Positions 54,350 through 61,428 of a stretch of DNA of 64,000 nucleotides are shown here, one piece after another. The DNA is from Methanomethylovorans sp041447285 (GTDB lineage Archaea; Halobacteriota; Methanosarcinia; Methanosarcinales; Methanosarcinaceae). The stretch is taken from NCBI RefSeq assembly GCF_041447285.1, contig NZ_JBGMEB010000021.1, positions 1 through 64,000 of the forward strand. Reading direction: 5' to 3'. Numbering within the stretch: the first letter of the stretch is position 1; the number at the start of each line of letters is the position of its first letter. The translations under genes and the position numbers were made by a program. Under the pieces are notes generated by a model. It was not told where the DNA came from. It saw nothing but the letters and a program-made list of their open reading frames with translations, and made no database searches.

Positions 54350-54850
54350 TAAACCACAGAGGGTACGAAGACTTGCTCGTATTCTCTGTGTACTCTGTGG
54401 TAAAATAGGTATTGAACTCTAAGGTATTTTACGATATTAATAAACCACAGAGATCACAGAGGACACGGAGAGAGTGCTTACAGGGTACTCTATGCTCTCT
54501 GTGTACTCTGTGGTAAAATAGGTATTGAGATCTAAGCTATTTTACGATATTAATAAACCACATAGATCACAGAGGACACGGAGAGAGGTCTTACAGGGTA
54601 CTCTGCGCTCTCTGTGTACTCTGTGGTAAAATAGGTATTGAACTCTAAGCTGTTTTACGATATTAATAAACAACAGAGATCACAGAGGACACGGAGAGAG
54701 GTCTTACAAAGTACTCTGTGCTCTCTGTGTACTCTGTGGTAAAATAGGTATTGAACTCTAAGCTATTTTACAATATTAATCACAGAGATCACGAGGACAC
54801 GGAGACGATTTTTATATTTTACTCTGTGCATTCTCCGTGTACTCTCTGGT
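54350..54850. repeat. Tandem array of 113-bp palindromic repeats
   Basis: Units begin TAAACCACAGAG at about 54350 (short, 91 bp), 54441, 54554, 54667 and, partly, 54780; the period is 113. Each contains a hairpin made from ACCACAGAG.TCACAGAGGA and CTCTGTGTACTCTGTGGT, then a spacer AAAATAGGTATTGA...TTTTACGATATTAA. Units differ by only a few bases. Related sequence lies at 62512-62600 and inside the MITE at 32299. No coding. The 54031-55112 gap otherwise contains only the sequence listed next. Confidence 0.85.
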
Positions 54851-55000
54851 TAGTTCATATGAGTTGCTGTGAAGGCATCCGCAGCACAAAGCCGCAATAA
54901 TCACGAAAAAGCAAAGCCTGTTCTGACTTCTTTGCGCCTTAGCGTCCTTGCGTTGATAAATAGTTACTTTTTTAATTGGCAGAACATATAGTCCATCAAA
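54851..55000. repeat. Dispersed CGCAAGGACGCTAAGG-type repeat
   Basis: CATCCGCAGCACAAAG (about 54879) and CTTTGCGCCTTAGCGTCCTTGCG (54938-54960 region, listed here in part only: TTTGCGCCTTAGCGTCC) belong to a repeat type common in archaeal and bacterial intergenic DNA. The first part recurs near 62585. Confidence 0.45.
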
Positions 55001-55112
55001 GATAAAAAAACACCTCCGACTGCTTTTATAATAGGACCTTGTCCTTACCGGTGAAGACACATATATACGTTGTTAACTATATGTTATAACAAACTTCAAG
55101 AGATGCTAAAGA

Positions 55113-55364
55113 ATGCTCATCGAATATATCCAGGCAGCCCTTGAAAAGGCCAGATACGAAATTATAGAAGATGAGGAAACCTCTTATGGTGAAGTGCTGG
55201 AGCTAGAAGGTGTTTGGGCTACAGGCAATACCCTTGAAGAATGCAGGAGAAATCTTGAAGAGGTTATTGATGAGTGGATAGTTTTCCGGTTAAGGAGAGG
55301 CCTTATGCTTCCACCAATAGGTAATCACCTAATAAAAGACTCCGGGGAAATTGCAGTTGCCTAA
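55113..55364 (+). CDS. HicB-family antitoxin
   Basis: 83 aa. The partial RNase H-like fold of HicB is recognisable: EEDEETSYGEVLELEGVWATGNTLEECRRNLEEVIDEW, followed by LPPIG. HicB neutralises the HicA mRNA interferase and represses its own operon. There is no C-terminal DNA-binding extension. The partner gene immediately downstream (55369) is broken, so this antitoxin appears to be an orphan unless it acts on another HicA. Confidence 0.85.
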   Translation: MLIEYIQAALEKARYEIIEDEETSYGEVLELEGVWATGNTLEECRRNLEEVIDEWIVFRLRRGLMLPPIGNHLIKDSGEIAVA

Positions 55365-55368
55365 GTTA

Positions 55369-55481
55369 GTGCCAGTTACCTGGCGAAACCTTGTACAAGG
55401 CTAAAGGAATTAGGCTTTAAAGGTCCATTTTCTGGCGGAAAGCATTCTTTCATCCTGAAGAGATCTTTGATGAATGAATAG
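55369..55481 (+). pseudogene. Broken hicA toxin gene
   Basis: Starting with GTG 4 bases after hicB, the reading VPVTWRNLV shifts frame after about ten codons (near 55396) and continues as RLKELGFKGPFSGGKHSFIL, the HicA core with its catalytic His. It then ends early at KRSLMNE. One frameshift plus loss of the last third make it inactive. The adjacency to hicB confirms identity. Confidence 0.75.
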
Positions 55482-55544
55482 TTTTCAGATGAATAAATCT
55501 AGACAAAACATACATATGAAAAAGAACATATAAATCAAAAGAAA

Positions 55545-55847
55545 ATGCCACATAATGCAGATGTTGAAACTTACAGATGCAAACTCCACGAAATGCTACC
55601 GGAGTTGAAAAAAGAGTATAATGTCAGCTACATCGGACTGTTCGGGTCCTATGTACGTGGGGAGAATACTCCTGAAAGCGACCTTGACGTACTTGTGGAA
55701 TTCAGCAGGACACCCACCATATTCAGGTTCGTCCATCTAGAAAACTATCTTTCCGATTCCCTGGGAGTCAAAGTGGACCTTGTCATGAAAAATGCATTGA
55801 AACCGAATATTGGGAAATACATATTAAAAGAAGTCGAAGCTGTCTGA
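55545..55847 (+). CDS. mntA: MNT-type nucleotidyltransferase antitoxin
   Basis: 100 aa minimal nucleotidyltransferase. The signature GSYVRGENTPESDLDVLV has the GS-x10-D-x-D catalytic pattern, and VKVDLVMKN holds the third acidic residue. In characterised MntA/HepT pairs the enzyme adds AMP units to a Tyr next to the HEPN active site and so silences the toxin. The following HEPN gene is intact and in the same direction. This is one of the few undamaged TA pairs in the island. Confidence 0.88.
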   Translation: MPHNADVETYRCKLHEMLPELKKEYNVSYIGLFGSYVRGENTPESDLDVLVEFSRTPTIFRFVHLENYLSDSLGVKVDLVMKNALKPNIGKYILKEVEAV

Positions 55848-55856
55848 GGGATTAGG

Positions 55857-56198
55857 ATTCGAGATATAAATGACTATGTCCGGGACATATATAATGCCAT
55901 GGAAGCAGCAGAGGACTTTGTCAGTGACTGTACATTTGAGGACTTTATCGGGGATATCAAGACACAGTACGCAGTGATCCGGGCTCTGGAGATAATCGGC
56001 GAGGCCGCAAAGAATGTTCCTGAGGACATAAGGCAAAAGTATCCCTCTGTTCCGTGGAAAGACCTGGCAGGCATACGCGACAAATTAATACACGCATATT
56101 TTGGTGTCGACCTTGAAGTTGTCTGGCTCAGTGTAAAAGAAGGTATCCCTGAATCAAAGCATGTGATAGGGAGTTTATTGGCTGATTTAGACCTATAG
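55857..56198 (+). CDS. hepT: HEPN toxin, HepT-like (DUF86)
   Basis: HEPN-domain RNase-type toxin. The RX4HXY active site is present as RDKLIHAY, and EIIGEAAKNVPEDIR is typical. The usual N-terminal helix is encoded only if translation starts before the first ATG (55899): the sequence from the ATT at 55857 reads (M)RDINDYVRDIYNAM, matching family starts, and GAGGG lies about 6 nt upstream. No ATG, GTG or TTG occurs there. With the ATG at 55899 the protein would have 99 aa and a shortened helix. Pairs with the MNT gene 9 bases upstream. Confidence 0.78.
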   Translation: MRDINDYVRDIYNAMEAAEDFVSDCTFEDFIGDIKTQYAVIRALEIIGEAAKNVPEDIRQKYPSVPWKDLAGIRDKLIHAYFGVDLEVVWLSVKEGIPESKHVIGSLLADLDL

Positions 56199-56378
56199 AA
56201 CCTGCATCTATCGAACATAAAGACAGTGCCGACAAACCACTGACCCTTTAATTCGTCTGCCCTTTGGTCCTGCAGTTAAGGCACTTCTAAAGATTTACTG
56301 AATTTTTCCCTCTTTGTTCCTCGATAGCCAAAGGCTGGAAGGTAAGGTAGTTGGCAGCTTAAAGGATGGTCTTTGAGC

Positions 56379-56415
56379 ATTGAGTCAATGCCGATCCTTT
56401 TAATACCTTCAATCC
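56379..56415 (-). pseudogene. Possible vapC (PIN) 5' remnant
   Basis: Right after the 57-aa ORF, minus-strand sequence reads IKRIGIDSM, the usual opening of a PIN-domain toxin, then departs into unrelated sequence (LKDHPLSC). It is very short, so identification rests on position behind an antitoxin-like gene. Confidence 0.3.
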
Positions 56416-56582
56416 TCAGCATTATAATTCCATGAATCTCTTTCATTTTTCAGATATTCTTCCGTGTCTGTGTTTTTCCATACTTCCTTATGTAATCCTC
56501 TTATCCGACCCGTATAACTAGTGGTTTTTTTAATAACCTGTGCCAGATCGAATGTATCTTTTATCTCAAGTTTCCACTTCAC
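56409..56582 (-). CDS. VapB-like antitoxin fragment or mini-gene
   Basis: 57 aa from a GTG that overlaps the end of the YgiT-type gene by 17 bases. The C-terminal half RIRGLHKEVWKNTDTEEYL followed by KNERDSW is the standard toxin-binding tail of many archaeal PIN-toxin antitoxins; the usual N-terminal DNA-binding part is absent and replaced by MKWKLEIKDTFDLAQ, whose DTFDLAQ recalls the N-terminus of the MNT protein at 58168. Probably a truncated or recombined antitoxin. Confidence 0.5.
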   Translation of the reverse strand: MKWKLEIKDTFDLAQVIKKTTSYTGRIRGLHKEVWKNTDTEEYLKNERDSWNYNAED

Positions 56583-56820
56583 TAAGACTCAACTCTCCGG
56601 CAGCAAGAGGATGCACCAGCAAAGTAGAATCATGGAATTTTCTCATGATCCTATCGATCTTTCTGGAAGTTTCAGGCGTGTAATAAGCTTCTCCGCACTC
56701 CTGACAGATGAAAGCATCTACGTCCCTTATGGAAAGCACTTTTTCCTCTACCTTCACAACGAACTCATGCTTCCCCTTTATAAGCTTACCTTTACAGAAA
56801 CTACATCTATCCGGGATCAT
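56566..56820 (-). CDS. YgiT-type zinc-finger protein (MqsA-like N-domain)
   Basis: 84 aa from the ATG at 56820 (an in-frame ATG at 56829 adds three residues). CSFCKGKL and CQECGEAYY form the two CxxC knuckles that bind zinc in the antitoxin MqsA and its YgiT-type relatives; the HTH domain of full MqsA is lacking. Normally such genes follow a small RNase toxin of the MqsR/DUF4258 type, but the sequence upstream (56830-56895) has no recognisable toxin. Likely an orphan antitoxin. Confidence 0.8.
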   Translation of the reverse strand: MIPDRCSFCKGKLIKGKHEFVVKVEEKVLSIRDVDAFICQECGEAYYTPETSRKIDRIMRKFHDSTLLVHPLAAGELSLSEVET

Positions 56821-56895
56821 TATGATCACATCCTTATTCTGTCTTCATGCCATTTATCTTTTGTTGATTTGTATTATGAAGATCTTAGACAATGT

Positions 56896-57174
56896 TCAAT
56901 TTTGATATGCATCATCATGGTGAGAAAAATGTACCAGTAAAACAATTCTTTCTTCCACATTTACGGTGAAAATCAATACAAACCTCGTCATAATGTGTAC
57001 CCTATAATAACCAGCAAGATCGTTGCGCAGCGGTTTATAACGAGTAGGATTTTCTAGTATCTCAGTAACCTTCTTTTCGAGGATACTTTGTAGCTGAGGA
57101 TTTTTCTTTGTTAGCCTTTTGATCTCTTTTTTACAGGATGGATCAATGTAAAGCGCATAACTCACACAGATCAC
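56896..57174 (-). CDS. RelE/ParE-superfamily toxin
   Basis: 92 aa mRNA-interferase type fold: YIDPSCKKEIKRLTKKNPQL, LENPTRYKPLRNDLAGYYRVHI, and FVLIFTVN. The GTG start overlaps the stop of the upstream antitoxin (GTGA), so the pair is translationally coupled. Probably cleaves mRNA on the ribosome like other RelE proteins. Fragments of its 5' half reappear at 58570 and 60125, showing that this module was copied within the island. Confidence 0.82.
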   Translation of the reverse strand: MICVSYALYIDPSCKKEIKRLTKKNPQLQSILEKKVTEILENPTRYKPLRNDLAGYYRVHIMTRFVLIFTVNVEERIVLLVHFSHHDDAYQN

Positions 57175-57458
57175 CGGAATATGTCAGACACATCTGTGAC
57201 TGCTACAGCTGATCTCTTATCACTCTTTTTGAGCTTATCGATGACCTCTTGCCTTATAGACAGCTCGTCAACAGGATGCCAGTCGATAGTTTCACAAAAA
57301 GCTGCATCATCTTCTGAAATACTTTTTTCTCTGATGTAAGTCTCAAGTATTCTCCTTTTTCTTATTCCATCCTGTACAACTTTAGACCACCTGACCCATG
57401 AAAATTTCTGAACCTGATCATAGAGTTCATCATCAATGGGGATTGTCAGAGTAGACAT
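57171..57458 (-). CDS. Antitoxin of the RelE-like module
   Basis: 95 aa. MSTLTIPIDDELYDQVQKF resembles ribbon-helix-helix antitoxins, and WSKVVQDGIRKRRILETYI the linking helix; the C-terminal half (DWHPVDELSIRQEVIDKL) is the presumed toxin-binding part. The ATG overlaps the TAA of the 51-aa gene upstream (TAATG). The C-terminal segment is the source of the fragments at 58640, 60310, 61345 and 63655. Confidence 0.78.
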   Translation of the reverse strand: MSTLTIPIDDELYDQVQKFSWVRWSKVVQDGIRKRRILETYIREKSISEDDAAFCETIDWHPVDELSIRQEVIDKLKKSDKRSAVAVTDVSDIFR

Positions 57459-57613
57459 TAATTTTCACGGCTCCTTTCAAAGCGCTCAAACTGTTCCAGC
57501 ATGCGTACTTTCTTTTCAATACTTTCCTTTGCGACCTGTGCCCAGTTAATATCAGGGAAAGCATCAATTTCCAATTTAAGCTCATCAGGGAGAGAGATAG
57601 TAAATCTTTTCAT
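57458..57613 (-). CDS. Small VapB/RHH-type antitoxin-like protein
   Basis: 51 aa: MKRFTISLPDELKLEIDAF, then INWAQVAKESIEKKVRML. This is the standard layout of short RHH antitoxins with the beta-strand and two helices. Its stop overlaps the start of the 95-aa gene, so a three-gene unit with two antitoxin-like proteins and one toxin results. Whether both antitoxins act on the same toxin, or this one lost its own partner, is not decidable. Confidence 0.7.
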   Translation of the reverse strand: MKRFTISLPDELKLEIDAFPDINWAQVAKESIEKKVRMLEQFERFERSREN

Positions 57614-57684
57614 TACATCACCAATTGCATAGAACTATGCAATTGCACACATTTATAGTTAGTGATTTAAAATCAGTTCTGTGT

Positions 57685-57828
57685 CTAGCCGATGATTTCA
57701 AGCTGCCTGACAACTCCATCTTGTATAAGCCGTGTTTCGAGGAATTCATCATAAGTTACATTAGTATAATCCACAATCTGGTTCACTGCATCCAGTATAT
57801 GCCTCAAGAAAAAAGCATCATCTCTCAT
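57685..57828 (-). pseudogene. Truncated hepT (HEPN) gene
   Basis: 47 aa: MRDDAFFLRHILDAVNQIV, then VRQLEIIG directly followed by TAG. HepT proteins continue from EIIG into GEA..., and the RX4HXY active site comes later, so this is a 3'-truncated toxin gene. Its ATG overlaps the end of the intact MNT gene at 57818. The antitoxin enzyme therefore has no local functional toxin. Confidence 0.75.
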
Positions 57829-58168
57829 AATAAATCCTCTTGAGATCTGTTTTTACCATTGGAGCAATATAAGGGCTCAATGATCTTTCAGTGATAAGAT
57901 CAACCTTTTTTCCAAGCAGGTTTTCAAAAGCTTTCTCGGCCCTTACATGATCAATGAGACTCTTGCCCTTTGAAAATGTAACTAAAAGATCAATGTCACT
58001 ATTCTGTGTTTGTTGACCTCTGGAATAAGAGCCGAATAGCCCAAGAGAAGAGATATCATTCTGCCTGCAAAGGTCCAGCAGTTCCTCTGCCTTATCTCTG
58101 GAGAGGCCCTGAGCCAGAACAAGGTCGAATGTATCGTGAATTTCGGTGGCATTCTTATGTGATGTCAT
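57818..58168 (-). CDS. mntA: MNT-type nucleotidyltransferase antitoxin (toxin partner truncated)
   Basis: 116 aa. GLFGSYSRGQQTQNSDIDLL has the GS-x10-D-x-D motif; GKKVDLITERSLSPYI carries the third acidic residue. The N-terminal helix contains GLSRDKAEELLDLCRQNDI. It is the only complete member of a closely related set that also includes the chimeric gene at 61050 and the frameshifted gene at 63328. Its HepT partner downstream is cut short. Confidence 0.83.
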   Translation of the reverse strand: MTSHKNATEIHDTFDLVLAQGLSRDKAEELLDLCRQNDISSLGLFGSYSRGQQTQNSDIDLLVTFSKGKSLIDHVRAEKAFENLLGKKVDLITERSLSPYIAPMVKTDLKRIYYER

Positions 58169-58270
58169 AGAATATCTTCATTTGAGTTTTTACCCGAATC
58201 TATTTTGAGACTTTTCATATAAGAGATAACGAATCCAGGTTATCACGTTGAAACCAGTGGTCTTCTTGCT

Positions 58271-58501
58271 TCAATGTAATAAAGCAACCTCTACCTGCTG
58301 CAGGCCGACAAATTCAGGAATTGTTTCTTTGTCTTCGGGAGTCATTTATTCCAGGCACAGTTCTAGCACTTCTTTTAGCCTGATCTGCAATTCATCCAAT
58401 GTATCAGCCTGTGTATGAGCTCCGGGAATCCCCGGGACGATAGCAACATAACATCCGATTTCCACATCTTTCTCAATATACGCAGTGAATTTGGTTATCA
58501 T
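58271..58501 (-). pseudogene. hicB antitoxin split by a stop codon
   Basis: 51 codons read MITKFTAYIEKD, YVAIVPGIPGAHTQADTLDEL and EVLELCLE, a standard HicB, then a TAA (58348-58346), after which the same frame continues as MTPEDKETIPEFVGLQQVEVA, the normal HicB ending. One nonsense mutation thus divides the gene. The stop is TAA, so pyrrolysine read-through is excluded. No hicA is recognisable next to it. Confidence 0.75.
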
Positions 58502-58561
58502 TGGTATCCTACTTTCTATTCGCCTTACTATATATCATCATACTTTATGCACATGATGCTC

Positions 58562-58705
58562 CAGAAAGATGTAAAGCGCATAACTCACACAGATCACCGG
58601 ATTTTGTCAGACACATCTGTGACTGCTACAGATGATATCTAATAGCTTTTTTGAGCTTATCGATTACCTCTTGCCTTATAGGCAGCTCGTCAACTGGATG
58701 CCAAT
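58562..58705 (-). repeat. Duplicated fragment of the RelE-like module
   Basis: About 130 bases nearly identical to 57150-57285 (5' end of the toxin gene and 3' end of its antitoxin), interrupted by stops. It joins the 3' end of the DUF234 ATPase gene directly. Decayed copy, not expressed as a gene. Confidence 0.7.
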
Positions 58706-60084
58706 CATGCACCTATCATCTTTTCCACATCCTCCAGGTCAAATGCAAAAAAGTCCAAGTCCTCTTTCCCCTCGATCTTTTTGGCTATTAGACAATAATT
58801 TCCATTCCACGTGCCATTGACTCTTTTTGACTTTTCCTTAAGGTCTGCGACTATAGCCACAGCCTCGTTTTCAGAAAGGAGTTTCCACTTCACCTCGCAG
58901 AACAAGGCATTACGACTGCTCTTATCAAAAGCAATAATATCGATCTCAGTATCTTTTTTCCACCATTTACCAATGTCTGTGAACTTGAAAGGCAGTTTTT
59001 CCTGTTTGTTGAGCGATATAAGCAGTTCTTTTGCCGTGTCTTCAAAAGCATATCCAAAATAAGTGTTTATATCTTTCTTAACTATATTTTCTGCCAAATC
59101 CGGGTCTATCTCAAAGGTCCCATAGTATTTGTAGATGAATTTGAACCAAAACTTAAAGAAATTATCATGCAGGAAATACCGGGAATTCCTGGACCCGCCT
59201 TGTATCACAGGCTCCTCTTTTTTAACTATCTCATACTTGTGTACAAGTTCATTCAGGTACTTTGCAACAGTTCCCGGAGGCATTGCCGTATAATCCGCGA
59301 TATGCGCAGGGATCACTTTGCCTGAAGCAATGGCTTCAAGAATGGAAAAATACCCTTTGTGCTCCGATCCGAATTCCAGGACAAGTATATTCTTTGCTTC
59401 TTCCATAAGCATCTGAGTATCCACAAAGAGCTTTTTGAATACTTGCATTGCATGTGGTTCACTGAACTGCCCTGCAAGTAACAGGTATTTTGGTACCCCG
59501 CCAAGCATAAAATAAGTTTTCATTGCTTCTTCTAACTGGAAATTCTTGATACCATTCAGGAATGCATAGCTATCTGCAAAAGTGAACGGCTTTATATTGA
59601 ATAGATACGTAGCTCTTCCGAACAACGGTTCTTTGCTCTCCTCAAATATCTTCTTCATCATACCTACAAAAGAGCCTATTACTATGATCATATGCTTGCT
59701 CTCACGATGGTGGGCATCCCAATGCTTCTGGAATTTTGAAAAGAACTTGGCATTGACTCTGGCAAAATTCTGGAACTCATCGAGCACTATCACCAACTTA
59801 TCCTTAATGTTAAAAAGAAGAGTAAAAAAATCATCAAAGCTATCAAGACGAGGTCTGATACCTGTTATAGTTTCAAGTTCCACTTCAAGATCGCGCAATA
59901 GCAACTCTTCATTTTTGATCTCAACAAAAAGATACAGACTTTTCTTATTCCTGACAAACTCCTTACTTAGCTCAGTTTTGCCCACGCGTCTTCGTCCATA
60001 GAACACAACCAGGGACGAAAAAGGAGCACTGTACATTTCTTCAAGTTGTTCAAGCTCTCTTACGCGATCAAAGAATATTACCAT
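58705..60084 (-). CDS. Archaeal AAA-type ATPase with DUF234 domain
   Basis: 459 aa. Walker A YGRRRVGKTELSKEF (about 30-44), Walker B KLVIVLDEFQNF (about 94-106), and an Arg-rich sensor region define the STAND-like archaeal ATPase domain. A winged-helix segment (about 225-290) and the DUF234 domain follow, with EIDIIAF and FCEVKW forming a PD-(D/E)xK-type nuclease signature (D-x-I ... E-x-K). The role of this very common archaeal family is unknown; mobile-element or defence functions are often proposed. The start codon lies directly beside a perfect palindrome (60085-60099), so the transcript is probably leaderless and autoregulated. Confidence 0.88.
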   Translation of the reverse strand: MVIFFDRVRELEQLEEMYSAPFSSLVVFYGRRRVGKTELSKEFVRNKKSLYLFVEIKNEELLLRDLEVELETITGIRPRLDSFDDFFTLLFNIKDKLVIVLDEFQNFARVNAKFFSKFQKHWDAHHRESKHMIIVIGSFVGMMKKIFEESKEPLFGRATYLFNIKPFTFADSYAFLNGIKNFQLEEAMKTYFMLGGVPKYLLLAGQFSEPHAMQVFKKLFVDTQMLMEEAKNILVLEFGSEHKGYFSILEAIASGKVIPAHIADYTAMPPGTVAKYLNELVHKYEIVKKEEPVIQGGSRNSRYFLHDNFFKFWFKFIYKYYGTFEIDPDLAENIVKKDINTYFGYAFEDTAKELLISLNKQEKLPFKFTDIGKWWKKDTEIDIIAFDKSSRNALFCEVKWKLLSENEAVAIVADLKEKSKRVNGTWNGNYCLIAKKIEGKEDLDFFAFDLEDVEKMIGA

Positions 60085-60110
60085 ACAGTAAGTTACTGTA
60101 CAGTAAGTAT
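60085..60110 (-). promoter_or_regulatory. Palindromic operator at the DUF234 ATPase start
   Basis: ACAGTAAGTTACTGT (60085-60099) is a perfect palindrome around a central G, one base before the start codon; the half-site ACAGTAAGT repeats at 60100-60108. A repressor bound here would block initiation. Confidence 0.5.
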
Positions 60111-60121
60111 TTAGTACTTGC

Positions 60122-60345
60122 GTTTATAAAGAGTAGGATTTTCTAGTATCCCAGTACCCTTCTTTTCGAGGATACTTTGTAGCTGAGGATTTTTCTTTGT
60201 TAGTCTTTTGATCTCTTTTTTACAGGATGGATCAATGCAAAGCGCATAACTCACACAGATCACCGGATTTTGTCAGACACATCTGTGACTGCTACAGATG
60301 ATCTCTAATAGCTTTTTTGAGCTTATCGATGAACTCATATTTTAT
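60122..60345 (-). repeat. Second duplicated fragment of the RelE-like module
   Basis: About 210 bases matching 57035-57245 with few changes: the middle and 5' part of the toxin gene and the end of its antitoxin. The reading frame is no longer usable. The gap 60345-60541 has no further gene. Confidence 0.7.
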
Positions 60346-60568
60346 TTTCTTAATATATTCTGAAAATGCCAGGTGACCCTTGAACAGATGTTGATGTTCT
60401 TCAAGGAGCAAATGTACTTTCTATCAAAACAACACACCGCCACAGGCGGCGCAGTCCATGAAAAATGTACTAACCTGAAGCAGTAAATTTAAAGAGCTCT
60501 TTTAGAATAGATTAGTAGTTGATTTCCATAAACAGTTATTTATGGTATACCATTATATACCACAGTAT

Positions 60569-60802
60569 ATGCATGCGACTACAATAAAAGTAGATCCAAA
60601 ACTAAAAAGTAGCCTTGATAATTTAAAACTCCACCCAAGGGAATCATATAATGACGTGATCGCACGTCTGCTGAACATGGCATATGATGAGGAACCTTTA
60701 AGTGATTCAACTCTTGAAAGGATCGAAGAGAGCCTTAAAGACCTAAAGAGTGGAAAATACTACACCCAGGAAGAAATTGAAGCTGAACTGGGGCTTAGTT
60801 GA
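60569..60802 (+). CDS. Antitoxin of a RelBE-like pair
   Basis: 77 aa from the ATG at 60569 (MHATTIKVDPKLKSSLDNL); an earlier ATG at 60542 would add nine residues. It has the short RHH-like beginning and an acidic toxin-binding tail (SGKYYTQEEIEAELGLS). Similar to archaeal antitoxins that precede RelE genes (DUF7557-like). Its stop overlaps the ATG of the toxin gene, TGATG. Intact pair, and the only TA pair of this part on the plus strand. Confidence 0.8.
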   Translation: MHATTIKVDPKLKSSLDNLKLHPRESYNDVIARLLNMAYDEEPLSDSTLERIEESLKDLKSGKYYTQEEIEAELGLS

Positions 60803-61065
60803 TGTACTCCATCCTGTATTCCCCAGGAGCAAGACGAGACCTGCAGAAACTTCCGATCGATATAGCAAAAAGAATAGTTGCTGCCATTAAGGAAATGCAG
60901 GACGATCCGAAAGCACATGTAAAGAAACTCAAAGGGTCTCCAAAGTCTCCTTTGTATTCACTGCGGATAGGGGAATACCGTGTAATAATGAGCATTGACG
61001 GCGACAAACTGATTATCTTTGTTATTGAAGTAGGTCATAGAAGTGTGATCTACCGAAAACGCTGA
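60802..61065 (+). CDS. RelE/ParE-family toxin
   Basis: 87 aa: YSILYSPGARRDLQKLPID, VKKLKGSPKSPLYSLRIGEYRVIM and IFVIEVGHRSVIYRK, the complete RelE fold with the usual basic and Arg/Tyr residues at the end (GHRSxIYxR). Likely a ribosome-dependent mRNA interferase. Translationally coupled to the antitoxin (TGATG). Its 3' end overlaps the end of the convergent chimeric MNT gene. Confidence 0.87.
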   Translation: MYSILYSPGARRDLQKLPIDIAKRIVAAIKEMQDDPKAHVKKLKGSPKSPLYSLRIGEYRVIMSIDGDKLIIFVIEVGHRSVIYRKR

Positions 61066-61385
61066 GACAAATTAGGGATTTCTGAGATATACCTAAGTAA
61101 GACACACTTTTTTCCAAGGAGGCTTTCAAAAGCTTTTTCAGTACTTATATGATCAATTAGACTCTTCCCCTTTGAAAATGTAACTAGAAGGTCCAGGTCA
61201 CTATCCTGTGTTTGTTGACCTATGGAATAAGAGCCAAATAACCCAAGAGAAAAAATATCGTTCTGCCTGCAAAGGTCCAGCAGTTCTTCTGCCTTGTCTC
61301 TGGAAAGGCCCAGAGCATGAAGAAGGTCAAATATATTTTTTATCGCTTTTTTGAGGATATCGATGAACCCTTGCCTTATAGGCAA
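61050..61385 (-). pseudogene. Chimeric MNT nucleotidyltransferase fused to an antitoxin relic
   Basis: The core GLFGSYSIGQQTQDSDLDLL is an MNT domain nearly identical to that at 57818, but after GKK the normal ending (VDLITERSLSPYI) is replaced by CVLLRYISEIPNLS. Upstream the frame is open to about 61428 and reads TAFCETIGCHPIDELPIRQGFIDILKK, the C-terminus of the 95-aa antitoxin (57171), joined in frame to FDLLHALGLSRDK of the MNT protein. Both ends are thus recombination joints. The ATG at 61385 lies within the antitoxin part. It probably lacks activity because the third acidic residue is lost. Confidence 0.65.
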
Positions 61386-61428
61386 CTCGTCAATGGGATG
61401 ACAGCCGATAGTTTCACAAAAAGCCGTA

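Noticed and set aside
54350..54850. CRISPR array
   Set aside because: Units of 113 bp are tandem and nearly identical throughout, with no variable spacers and no cas genes nearby.
54812..55060. 82-codon minus-strand frame with QRKDAKAQRSQN
   Set aside because: The frame is a read-through of a well-known dispersed intergenic repeat, not a protein gene.
58271..58501. Pyrrolysine read-through in the split hicB
   Set aside because: The internal stop is TAA, while pyrrolysine uses TAG; a nonsense mutation is the simpler reading.
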